NCBI GenBank assembly: GCA_937884235.1
Contig: CALGBT010000943.1
Span: forward strand, 1 to 13,560
Direction of reading: 5' to 3'
Source: an uncultured Pseudomonadota bacterium
Lineage (GTDB): Bacteria > Myxococcota_A > UBA9042 > CAIXZC01
DNA: 13,560 nt
Part shown: one piece after another, positions 1 through 7,907 of the stretch
How positions within the stretch are numbered: position 1 is the first letter of the stretch
How the letters are laid out: every line of letters starts with the position of its first letter
Notes under the pieces: model-generated
What the model was told of the DNA's origin: nothing
Database searches by the model: none
Seen by the model: only the letters and a program-made list of their open reading frames with translations
Translations under genes and position numbers: made by a program

Positions 1-961
1 AGTCACCCTGGTCTTCAAGGATTGCTGCCATGGACATCGCCGACTCTGTGTAGCCCTCGTCGAGAGGGGTGAGTCGTTTGAAGAACTCAGTTGCCAGGTC
101 GTACTTCTCCAGGCGCATCATGATATTCCCAAGAGCCAACCAGTTGCGCTCCCGTTTGTGGCACTCCACGACCTTGTTCCATTTTCCGGCGGCCTCGAAC
201 AGGCGGATGGCTTCCCCCACTGCGCCGATGCGCTCCAGGTGTTCCGCAGCAACCTCAAGCTCGCCGAGTTGCAAGCGGGATTTGGCGGCCAGCCTGAACT
301 CGCCGACTTTCTCAAACAACTGTGCAGCCTTGTCGTGGACATTGGCAGCAGCGAAGGCAATGGCGGCTTCCTTGACCTTGCCGGCGATGAAGAAGTTCTT
401 GGCTGCGCCCAGGTAGTCACCGTTCTTGGTGTGCCAAATCGCCATGATGCTGGCAGCCCGTTTCTTGTCCCCCATTTCCTTATAGACGGCAGCTGCTTTT
501 TGATGTTGCTTCGCTGCCAGAAAGGACGTGGCGGCGTTCTTGAGTTTACTGGCCTGCAGGTAGGTGGCCGCGGCGAGTTCATGCATGCCGCCCTTGGTGT
601 ACTCAGCGGCAGCCCCGGCCTTGTCGTTTGCCTTGAGGAGGGCATTTGCCGCAGTTTCGTAGTCCTTGAGGTCGGAAAAGAGCTTCGCTGCTTGCTTGTA
701 GTCTCCCAGGTGCAGAAAAACCTTGGCGGCTTCGCGCATTCGCCTGTTCTGGAGTAGCAGCTGCACGGCCTCCTGATACCGTTCTGCTTCCACCAGTAGT
801 CGGGAAGCATCGTTGACCTTGTGCTCACTCAGCAGACGTTGTACTTGCACTTCAATAGAGGCAGGAGGGCGTTTGAGCAGAAGGAGAAGAAAGAGGAGCA
901 GTGCGAGAACGCCAACTCCCCCGGCGACAAGGAACACAACCGTGACGGCTAACAGCGGCAA
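1..961 (-). CDS. Membrane-anchored alpha-solenoid protein with 13-residue repeats (3' end off the left edge)
   Basis: The minus strand is open from a TTG at 961-959 to the window edge, giving 320 codons without a stop. An in-frame TGA directly precedes the TTG, and GGGAGGT (966-972) lies 4 bases upstream, so the start is well fixed. Residues 3-29 form one very hydrophobic segment followed by Lys-Arg. By the positive-inside rule this suggests an inner-membrane anchor with the rest in the cytoplasm. From residue 49 the protein is made of consecutive units of the type (Y/H/V)xxAAxLFxxxGD. There are 9 units of exactly 13 residues, one of 17, 8 more of 13, then two of 17. Each unit would be one short helix plus a turn, so the whole should be a TPR-like alpha-solenoid, probably a protein-binding scaffold. 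No catalytic motif is seen. It is divergent from the operon on the right; a functional link is only suggested by position. I do not recognise a named family. Confidence 0.88.
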   Translation of the reverse strand, partial: MPLLAVTVVFLVAGGVGVLALLLFLLLLLKRPPASIEVQVQRLLSEHKVNDASRLLVEAERYQEAVQLLLQNRRMREAAKVFLHLGDYKQAAKLFSDLKDYETAANALLKANDKAGAAAEYTKGGMHELAAATYLQASKLKNAATSFLAAKQHQKAAAVYKEMGDKKRAASIMAIWHTKNGDYLGAAKNFFIAGKVKEAAIAFAAANVHDKAAQLFEKVGEFRLAAKSRLQLGELEVAAEHLERIGAVGEAIRLFEAAGKWNKVVECHKRERNWLALGNIMMRLEKYDLATEFFKRLTPLDEGYTESAMSMAAILEDQGD

Positions 962-965
962 TCAG

Positions 966-972
966 ACCTCCC
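966..972 (-). promoter_or_regulatory. Ribosome binding site that fixes the TTG start
   Basis: On the minus strand this reads GGGAGGT, a strong Shine-Dalgarno match ending 4 bases before the TTG at 961. No ATG or GTG in this frame lies between the TGA and the TTG. The next downstream candidates would remove the hydrophobic anchor. Confidence 0.75.
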
Positions 973-1048
973 AAAAGCACCATATGCCGCGAGACTAGCG
1001 CACCTTCGTGGGCATCCGCAAGCCTATTCTCGCCAGCGGTGAAACGGT

Positions 1049-1079
1049 TTGACTTATATCGGATCAGCGGTTATATAAT
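1049..1079 (+). promoter_or_regulatory. Probable sigma70-type promoter for the rightward operon
   Basis: TTGACT (1049-1054) matches the -35 consensus in five of six bases. An AT-rich -10 follows: TATATA at 1072-1077 with a 17-base spacer, overlapping TATAAT at 1074-1079 with a 19-base spacer. Transcription would start near 1084-1087, leaving a leader of about 90 bases before the ATG at 1175. It is the best promoter-like match I found in the intergenic regions and sits where the long plus-strand gene run needs one. No matching promoter could be assigned to the divergent minus-strand gene with any confidence. Confidence 0.6.
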
Positions 1080-1174
1080 GAACGGCACGAAGGCTTCGCG
1101 TGGCAGGGATAGTTCTGTTCTCAAACGGGTGATACCGAACGCGAAACGAATGATCTTCAGGAAGGGGTATTGTC

Positions 1175-1903
1175 ATGTTTTCACGCCTGAGTTTCATAGT
1201 GGGCATAGTCTCTCTGGTGCTACTCTCTGCGCCGCTTCTGGCTCAAGAGTCAGGAGATGGTCTGGCCGGCATGGTCGATGGGGCAGGCGATGAGCCTGCA
1301 GTAGCGGCAGCAGCGGAGGAATCTGCGCCCGCAGATGGGGCGGACCAGAAGTACAATGTCCGTTTGCGAGAAATGGAAGAGAAGATTGTCTCCATGAAGG
1401 AGAAGATTTTCGCCACCAAGACCCGCTTGGTTCTCCTCAAGGAGCGGATTCTGTCCAATGTTGTTTCCGAGGCCTGGGCGATCATCGTTCACAAGAACGA
1501 CATGGGGGGAGCTTTCTCCCTTGACCAGGTGCTCTATTACATGGACGGCAAGAAGAAGTTCTTCATGCGGAACAAGGACGAGATCCTGGACAAGCAACGC
1601 ACCATCGAGATCTTTTCCGGCAGCGTCGTGCCTGGGAACCATACGATTACCGTGGAGATGGTCTACAAGGGTACCGGCAAGATGTTTACCTATCTGCAGG
1701 GCTACAAGTTCAAAATCACGTCCAAATATACATTCTACGCCAGTCAGGGACGGATTGTTAAGATTCAGGCCGTGGGTTACGAGAAGGGAGATTTTACTTA
1801 CTCTCTTGAGGACCGCCCGGCGGTGAAGTTCAAGGTGAGCCAGTACAAGTTCGACAAGGAGAATCTGGCTAAGTTGACTGGGGACAAGAAGGCTCAGGAA
1901 TAA
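1175..1903 (+). CDS. Secreted coiled-coil/beta-domain protein, first gene of the operon
   Basis: This is a 242-residue protein. The ATG at 1175 follows AGGAAGGGG (1158-1166) at normal spacing and opens a clear signal peptide with probable cleavage after LLA (about residue 23), so it should be periplasmic. Residues 25-57 are an Ala/Glu/Asp-rich linker. Residues 58-95 look like a charged amphipathic coiled coil. Residues 97-225 look beta-rich, with a stretch like VVPGNHTITVEMVYKG typical of Ig- or PEGA-like sandwich domains. From memory, similar proteins sit beside TolQR/TPR operons in myxobacteria and are sometimes misnamed dihydrolipoamide acetyltransferase. No lipoyl domain or acyltransferase motif is visible, so that name should not be copied. 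Its stop overlaps the next start by one base (TAATG), implying translational coupling. A structural part of the envelope machine is the best inference; the function is unknown. Confidence 0.88.
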   Translation: MFSRLSFIVGIVSLVLLSAPLLAQESGDGLAGMVDGAGDEPAVAAAAEESAPADGADQKYNVRLREMEEKIVSMKEKIFATKTRLVLLKERILSNVVSEAWAIIVHKNDMGGAFSLDQVLYYMDGKKKFFMRNKDEILDKQRTIEIFSGSVVPGNHTITVEMVYKGTGKMFTYLQGYKFKITSKYTFYASQGRIVKIQAVGYEKGDFTYSLEDRPAVKFKVSQYKFDKENLAKLTGDKKAQE

Positions 1904-4248
1904 TGAAAGTCACAGCGACAATCGTTCTGGTGCTGGTGCTCTTCGTACCGGCCGTGCCGGCCATGGCTGCGAAGCCTGGTGCGGTGGTTGCAGAGGCCGA
2001 ACTGGAGATGAAGCACGCCCGGCGCTTGCTGGAAGAACTATATGACGAGGTCCAGGAGTTGCAGGCTCGTGGGTTCGAATTCGACCCCGAAGAGCGCTAC
2101 ATTGATGCGCTGGTATATTTTGACCTGAAGCATTACGAGAAATGCGCTCTCCTCCTCACCAGCCTGCTGGACGACGAGCGCTTCAAGAGCAATAAGCGTT
2201 ACTTCGATGCCGTAAAGATGCTGGGTATCGCGCAGTACAACGAGCGCAATTATCAAGCCTCGGCGCGCCAGTTTGAGAGGCTTCGGACGGCCGGTGTTTT
2301 TGCCGAGTTGGCGGTTACCTATCTGGTGGAGATTGCTTCGCGCCTGGGACAACACGCGGAACTGAAGCGACTGGCCTCCGGCATCAACTCCGCTTCGGCC
2401 ACTCCTGGACTACTATACGCCAAGGGCAAAGCGCTCTACTTTGTGGGCGACAATGCTCAGGCCATGACTGTGCTCAAGCGAGTGCCCGGCGGGGATGCTC
2501 AGGGCCTCAAGGCGCAGTATATCTCCGGGGCAGCATTGGTTGCCCAGGGGCGTTTGGACGAGTCTTTCGGCGTTTTTCAGGCCCTGGTCAATAATCCCCC
2601 CAGGGACGATGAAGAGAAGCAGTTGTTGGAGTTGGGCTATCTTTCTTTGGGGCGTCTTTCCTACGAAAAGGGAGAGTACTCCGCCGCCGCGGATTACTAT
2701 CAGCGCGTGCCGCGCCAGTCGCCGTACTTTGAGCAGGCTCTCTTCGAAGTCACCAATGTGCACCTGCGCTGGGCGGGCGAGAAGGGCGAACCGGAAGAGC
2801 GGCTGCGGGCCTACGGCAAGGCCGAAGAGCTCCTCGATATTCTCGTGAGCTTTACCCAGGATCCCCAGATGGCGCGTGATGCCTGGGTGCTTCGAGGGCG
2901 CATCAGCATGTTCCTCGAAAAGTACGAGCAGGCACAAGACGCCTACCAGGAAGTTATTGAGATGTTTGCCAGCACCTCCAGCGAGATGACTGATATCGCC
3001 CAGAGTCCGGATCGCATCAACCGCTTTTTTGAGGCGATGATTGAGGGCGGTGATTCCGCTCGCCAGTTGAATCTCTTCGTTTCTCAGGAGGTGGTCAACT
3101 GGATGAAGAGCCAGCCGACCCTCGGCCGGGTTGTGGAGATTCTCTCGGACGTCTCATTGCAGCGCAGCGCACTGGCGGAGTCGAAGAAGATCTATGAACA
3201 GCTGGCCTACAGCCTCTCTCAGGAAGCCGCTCGGGAACTTTTCCCCGGTTTCTCGGACAGTTGGCTGAAGTCACTGGAGATCGAGAATCGCCTGCTTGAT
3301 GCTGATGCGCTGCTCCTTGATGCCGAAAGCAAGTGGGTCGGAGGTCAGTTGTCCGGGGCAGACCGGAGTCAACTCCAACGCCTCATGAAGGATCGCGAGG
3401 ACCTGCAGGGCAAGCTTGCCACGGCGCCGCGTACGGTGGGCGGCTATCGGGCTCGCAGTAAGGATTTGTTAACGCGCACGCGGGGAATGCTCCGGGATGC
3501 GGATGAGCAGGTTCTCCGGATTGAGCACGTCCAAGAACAGATTCTAGCAATGCAGAAGCTGCTCGGTGAAGTCAAGTACAAGGGCTCTGAGATGCTGCAG
3601 GTCAAGGACGAGGATGCTCTTGACTCTGAAGTTCGCAAAGAGGGCATGAAGCTGGCGAAGCTGCTTCAGGAAGCAGAGGCGCTGCGCAGCGAAGTTGAGA
3701 AAGAGATGCTCGTCGTGGAGGTTGCTGACCCGCGCGGTCGAAGCGAGCAGGACGTCAAGTCCCGGCTCTGGGCGCAACACCGTCGCGAGGCGGCCTTCTA
3801 TATCGACCAGTCCGCGGGACTTGGGGCCGATGCGCGAGGCAATATCGAGCGGGTCAACAATTTGCGGCGCGAGATTGTCGCTTCCCTGGACAAGGTTCGC
3901 ACTCAGCAGGTGGAGATTGACCGCAAGGCCCAGATTCAGATCAAGCATTTCCGCAAGGTGCTCGCAGTCGAGAAGCAGTTGCTTGACGCTCGCGAGAGGG
4001 AACTCGCGCTAACTGAGAAGACCGCAGTGCAGTTCGCACAGCGTGTTGGGGCAGAGTTGTTCCTGGACGCCAAGGAAGAGTTGGTCAAGGCCGTGGTTGA
4101 AGCTGACCTCGGACTTGTGGACCTGGCCTGGAAGCGAAAGCAGAACGAGTCTGTGCGAATTCATGAAATTCAGCAGGAGAGAGCCCGCGTTGTCAGTCAG
4201 TTGCGTGAAGATTTGCGGGCCATTGCGGGCGATGAGGAGTCCGAGTGA
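1903..4248 (+). CDS. Periplasmic TPR protein with long C-terminal coiled coil
   Basis: This is a 781-residue protein. The start codon shares its A with the previous TAA, so it is probably translated by coupling. Residues 1-22 are a signal peptide (cleavage after AMA or VPA). Residues 60-365 hold repeated helical pairs of TPR type, with units such as YFDLKHYEKCALLL and YEKGEYSAAADYYQRV. Residues 365-480 are helical without an obvious repeat. Residues 485-775 are long charged helices predicted to form coiled coils, ending with a LGLVDLAWKRKQ stretch that I recall as recurrent in related myxobacterial TPR proteins. There is no lipobox and no further membrane segment, so it is a soluble periplasmic protein. 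TPR domains bind partner proteins, and the coiled coil could span distance in the periplasm. Only 28 bases separate it from the next TPR gene. The exact role is inferred from the operon, not from a recognised orthologue. Confidence 0.9.
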   Translation: MKVTATIVLVLVLFVPAVPAMAAKPGAVVAEAELEMKHARRLLEELYDEVQELQARGFEFDPEERYIDALVYFDLKHYEKCALLLTSLLDDERFKSNKRYFDAVKMLGIAQYNERNYQASARQFERLRTAGVFAELAVTYLVEIASRLGQHAELKRLASGINSASATPGLLYAKGKALYFVGDNAQAMTVLKRVPGGDAQGLKAQYISGAALVAQGRLDESFGVFQALVNNPPRDDEEKQLLELGYLSLGRLSYEKGEYSAAADYYQRVPRQSPYFEQALFEVTNVHLRWAGEKGEPEERLRAYGKAEELLDILVSFTQDPQMARDAWVLRGRISMFLEKYEQAQDAYQEVIEMFASTSSEMTDIAQSPDRINRFFEAMIEGGDSARQLNLFVSQEVVNWMKSQPTLGRVVEILSDVSLQRSALAESKKIYEQLAYSLSQEAARELFPGFSDSWLKSLEIENRLLDADALLLDAESKWVGGQLSGADRSQLQRLMKDREDLQGKLATAPRTVGGYRARSKDLLTRTRGMLRDADEQVLRIEHVQEQILAMQKLLGEVKYKGSEMLQVKDEDALDSEVRKEGMKLAKLLQEAEALRSEVEKEMLVVEVADPRGRSEQDVKSRLWAQHRREAAFYIDQSAGLGADARGNIERVNNLRREIVASLDKVRTQQVEIDRKAQIQIKHFRKVLAVEKQLLDARERELALTEKTAVQFAQRVGAELFLDAKEELVKAVVEADLGLVDLAWKRKQNESVRIHEIQQERARVVSQLREDLRAIAGDEESE

Positions 4249-4265
4249 CGTCTCCGCAACGATTC

Positions 4266-4276
4266 AAGGAAGGGAG
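4266..4276 (+). promoter_or_regulatory. Ribosome binding site that decides the start of the 1206-residue TPR gene
   Basis: AAGGAAGGGAG immediately precedes the tandem ATGs at 4277 and 4280. The open frame extends upstream to an ATG at 4043, but that part overlaps the end of the preceding gene and reads as noise. The ribosome site followed by a perfect signal peptide shows that translation begins here. Confidence 0.75.
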
Positions 4277-7200
4277 ATGATGCACATCCGGTTGGCAGTC
4301 TTGTTAGCCACTTTGTTGCTGCTGGTCGGCCGCGTTGGTCTCGCCCAGGGTGAGCCGGAACCACCGGTGGCAGCGGAAGAGAGCCCTGGCGCCGATGATG
4401 CGGCTGCTACTCAACCCGCTGCGGAAGACCCCGAGGATTCGGCTGATACCGCACTTGCTAAGGAGCCGGATGTTGAGGCGGCTGAGCCCCCCAAGGAAGT
4501 GCCTGCGGAGTCGCCGCCGGCAGAAGAAGATGTAGCTAGCCGCCCGCCCGCACCCGAGTGGTTTACGGACTATGAGGGCCTCAGTGAGGCCTACGTGCGC
4601 ATCAGCACTGACTATCACTCCACTGTGCGCGACTACATGCGGGGCGAGATTCAGGCCCTGATTGATTCCGCTGGAGAGAACCGCGAGGACCAGATTGTCG
4701 AATTGCGTGCAGTCGAGGCAAAGCGGCGCAGCGAGGCCATCGCTACCATGGAATCTTTCGTCGCTCGGTACGGTCGGTACAAGAATGACCCGCAGTATCG
4801 TGAGCATATTGCCGATACGCTCTTCAAATTGGCTGAACTCCACCGCGATCAGGCTGAGTATCGGCAGGACATGGATGCGAGGCTCTACGACGAGCGCATG
4901 AAGGAGTATGAGTGGGGCGTTCGTCCGAGTCCGCCCAACGAAGCCGATGCTGACTACTCCAGAACCATGGCTATGTATCGCCGGGTTATCGAGGAGTTCA
5001 AGGACTATCGCTACCGAGACATGGTGATGTATCTTCTGGGGTACTATCTGCGGCTCTCGGAAGACCTCGCCGGCTCTTCGGCCGTGCTCTCGGAGCTGAC
5101 CGCTACCTACGAGAATAGTTTTTACCGTCTTGGGGCCTGGATGCTGTTGGGCCATAACCACTACGACCTCTCCAACTACCGCAAGGCCATGGAGGCCTAT
5201 AGCGTGGTGGCGTCGGTCAAAGAGAACAACGATTCCTATGAAGATGCCCTCTATCGTCTGGGTTGGGCTTCCTTTGAGGAATTCAAATACGAACAGGCCA
5301 TCAACTCATTCCTGCTGCTGTTGGACTATGGTGCCGAGTCCAAGGGAAAGCAGAAGCAGCGACTGGCGTTGCGGCAAGAGGCTATCGAGAGTATCGCCAA
5401 CTCCTTCGTCGACGCCGACTGGGACGGCGACGACCTTGCTGATGCCGATTACGGCCCGGAACGTGCTTTGCGATATGTTTCTCGGGGCGTGTCCTATGAG
5501 AAGGAGATTCTCCTTGCCTATGCCAATTTGCTCTACGACATGGATGATGTGGAGCACTACCGGCATGCGGTTGTGGCCTTCAGAGAGTATCTGAAGCGAG
5601 ACCCCCTCGACCCCAACGCTCCCGAAGTGCACGACCGTTTGGTCTACGCCTTCTACAAGCTGAGCCAATCTATGCATCCAGGGCTGACCGATGCCGAGCG
5701 CGCCGTCTACGCCGAGCAGGCCATGCTTGAACGCAAGGCGATGGCCGAGATGTATGGCAAGAACACGAAGTGGGCAGAATTGCACCGCTACAATGCCAAG
5801 GCACTGGAGTTGGCGGCATCGAAGCTTTCGGCCAACCTCCTTGACCGCGCCCAGTTGTTGCACCAGCGGGCACAGGAGATCAAAGAAGAACAAGGTGAAG
5901 AAGCGGCACGAAGCTATTACGAACGAGCGTCTCTGGCTTATGCTGATTTCCTTGACCAGTTCCCGAAGTCGCCGAAATACATGGAGATGTTAGACCGCTA
6001 CGCCAACGTCGAGATGTTTGGTCTGGGGCACTTCGAGAATGCGGCGGATCTCTATGCCCAGTTGCGGGATCACAAGCACAAGGACAATACCTACGTCGAA
6101 GAGGCAGCCAACTCGGTGCTGGAAGCTCGTGCCCAGATCATTCAGGCGCTGGCGGCCCGGCAGGATCCCGAGAACCCGGCCATTCCGGAAAAGCTCTTTG
6201 ATGCTTCGGACGGCTCTACTCTGGCCGACATCCAGATCAGCGACAGCAAGGACCCGACGGCTCCTCGGAAGGTCACCGGAAAAGAGATCCCGGAACCGGT
6301 GGTCCGGTGGATTGATGAGGCTCAGAAGTATATTGCCTTCAAATTTCCGGGGAAGGATAACCGCGAGTACAACGGCCTGCTTGCTTTCCGCATTGCCAAG
6401 ATTTACTTCCGTTATGGGCACTTCGAAAAGGCGCGTGACCAGTACAACATAGTGCTTGAAGACTATGGCGACAATGAGTTGCTTTCGGTCTACTGCTACA
6501 CAGACCTTGCCCGTACCTATCGGTTTGAGAATGACCTGGACAACCTGGAGCGCGTCTCGCTGCAGATGAAGAAAGAGGTCAAGGGCGAAGAGGAAACCGT
6601 CGATGCGATTCTTCTTTCCATTAAGGATGCGCGTCTCAAGGCTCGTTTCCAGCGGGCGGGTGAGCTGCTCGGTCAGGCCAAGGCCGCCAAGGATGCTGAA
6701 CAGGTCAAGGAAGCCAGAGAGCTATACTCCAAGGCTGCCTGGGAGTTGGAGAAGATTGTCGATGAGAATCCGACCTTCGACAAGGCCGACGTGGCATTGC
6801 TCGAGGCGGGAAGATCATTTGCGGAAGTGAAGCTCTACGAGAAGGCAGCGCAGGTCTACAAGCGGCTGGTGGAAGAGGAACGCTTTGCGAAGTCCGACTA
6901 CCGGGAAAACGCGGTTAAGTTGCTCGCCGAGAACTATGAGAAGTTTTTCAATTTTGCCGGGGCCGTGCGAACCTACCAGAAGCTGGCCGGTGACTACCCC
7001 AAGGGCGGTGACACCAAGGCCGCGTTGCTGAAGACTGCATTGCTCTATGAGAATGATCAGCAATACCTGAAGGCCGCCGAGATGGTGGAAGACATCCTGC
7101 GCAGGTACAGCAATGATCCGCTGGCCGGCAAGATGGCCTACTCCCTGATCTCGCTCTACGAGAAGGGCGGCGATGAGGCCGGGTCCCGCAAGGCTGCCGA

Positions 7201-7897
7201 GCGCTTCGTGAAGAAGTTCGGGCGCGAGGCAAAGCTGATTAATCAAACCATGACCGCGACGCTGCTGCTGGGCCGGATTTCCGAGAAGTCTGGCAAGCGG
7301 AAAGACGCTCAGGACCAGTATCGGCGCGTCGTGAAGCTCTACGAGGCCAATAGTCTTGAACCGGGTAGCAAGGGCGCCAATCTATGTGCCGAGGCTCAGT
7401 TCCGCCTTGCCGAAAGCCGGTTTGATGAGTATGCGGCCATTACTCTGGTGGGCAGCAGCAAGAAGCAGCGGGCTGCCGTAACCAAGAAACGCGAGAAGCT
7501 CATGGAATTGGAGGCGACCTACGGAACCATCGCCGACTACCAGTCCAATGAGTGGTTGATTGCCGCAGTGTACAAGGTCGGGCTCCTCTGGAAGGATCTC
7601 TCCGAGTCACTCGCCAATGCGCCCTATCCCTCGGACCTGCCGCAGGATGAGGAATTCAAGTTCCAGTACTCGATCCAGATTGGCGATCTCAAGGCGCGCT
7701 TTGAGGACAAGGCGCGAGGCTTGTGGCGTGACGGCGTTGAAGTTTCGAAGAAGACTGGCGTGTATAATGAGTGGACGGTGAAGATCCTGGTAGAATTGAA
7801 CAAGTACGGGGAAGACCGGCAGAAATACCCACTCTATCGCGCCGAGAAGAAGTTCGAAGCGGACAAGCCGCTTTCGCACTTCCCGTTCGTGCAGTAG
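4277..7897 (+). CDS. Large periplasmic TPR protein, GltD/AgmU-like
   Basis: This is a 1206-residue protein. The ATG at 4277 (or 4280, three bases later) follows a strong ribosome site. The longer frame back to 4043 is rejected because it overlaps the preceding gene with noise. Residues 1-23 form a signal peptide (cleavage near GLA-Q). Residues 25-93 are an Ala/Pro/Glu-rich, probably disordered linker. From about residue 95 to the end it is almost wholly helical with many TPR units, such as YFRYGHFEKARDQYNIVLEDY and NYRKAMEAYSVVASV. At residues 379-391 an Asp-rich loop, DADWDGDDLADAD, fits a calcium-binding DxDxDG pattern. Size, signal peptide and neighbours match the periplasmic TPR protein GltD (AgmU) of the M. 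xanthus Agl-Glt machinery. The match is by architecture and context, not by alignment. It probably bridges the inner-membrane motor and the outer-membrane parts. Confidence 0.9.
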   Translation: MMHIRLAVLLATLLLLVGRVGLAQGEPEPPVAAEESPGADDAAATQPAAEDPEDSADTALAKEPDVEAAEPPKEVPAESPPAEEDVASRPPAPEWFTDYEGLSEAYVRISTDYHSTVRDYMRGEIQALIDSAGENREDQIVELRAVEAKRRSEAIATMESFVARYGRYKNDPQYREHIADTLFKLAELHRDQAEYRQDMDARLYDERMKEYEWGVRPSPPNEADADYSRTMAMYRRVIEEFKDYRYRDMVMYLLGYYLRLSEDLAGSSAVLSELTATYENSFYRLGAWMLLGHNHYDLSNYRKAMEAYSVVASVKENNDSYEDALYRLGWASFEEFKYEQAINSFLLLLDYGAESKGKQKQRLALRQEAIESIANSFVDADWDGDDLADADYGPERALRYVSRGVSYEKEILLAYANLLYDMDDVEHYRHAVVAFREYLKRDPLDPNAPEVHDRLVYAFYKLSQSMHPGLTDAERAVYAEQAMLERKAMAEMYGKNTKWAELHRYNAKALELAASKLSANLLDRAQLLHQRAQEIKEEQGEEAARSYYERASLAYADFLDQFPKSPKYMEMLDRYANVEMFGLGHFENAADLYAQLRDHKHKDNTYVEEAANSVLEARAQIIQALAARQDPENPAIPEKLFDASDGSTLADIQISDSKDPTAPRKVTGKEIPEPVVRWIDEAQKYIAFKFPGKDNREYNGLLAFRIAKIYFRYGHFEKARDQYNIVLEDYGDNELLSVYCYTDLARTYRFENDLDNLERVSLQMKKEVKGEEETVDAILLSIKDARLKARFQRAGELLGQAKAAKDAEQVKEARELYSKAAWELEKIVDENPTFDKADVALLEAGRSFAEVKLYEKAAQVYKRLVEEERFAKSDYRENAVKLLAENYEKFFNFAGAVRTYQKLAGDYPKGGDTKAALLKTALLYENDQQYLKAAEMVEDILRRYSNDPLAGKMAYSLISLYEKGGDEAGSRKAAERFVKKFGREAKLINQTMTATLLLGRISEKSGKRKDAQDQYRRVVKLYEANSLEPGSKGANLCAEAQFRLAESRFDEYAAITLVGSSKKQRAAVTKKREKLMELEATYGTIADYQSNEWLIAAVYKVGLLWKDLSESLANAPYPSDLPQDEEFKFQYSIQIGDLKARFEDKARGLWRDGVEVSKKTGVYNEWTVKILVELNKYGEDRQKYPLYRAEKKFEADKPLSHFPFVQ

Positions 7898-7907
7898 CGA
7901 GGAGGCA

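Noticed and set aside
158..757. Plus-strand ORF of 199 codons opposite the repeat protein.
   Set aside because: It is antisense to the supported gene, has no ribosome site, and its apparent repeats only mirror the 39-base period of the gene on the other strand.
118..828. Minus-strand ORF of 236 codons.
   Set aside because: It overlaps, in another frame, the 320-codon repeat protein that has a TTG start, strong ribosome site, membrane anchor and regular repeat. The 236-codon product shows no such order and is Pro/Arg/Ser-rich noise.
4043..4276. Longer start for the large TPR gene.
   Set aside because: The extra 78 codons overlap the preceding TPR gene in another frame, look non-protein-like and would bury the signal peptide that begins at 4277.
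4304..5161. Minus-strand ORF of 285 codons.
   Set aside because: It is antisense within the large TPR gene. Long antisense frames are expected in GC-rich coding DNA, and no start signal is seen.
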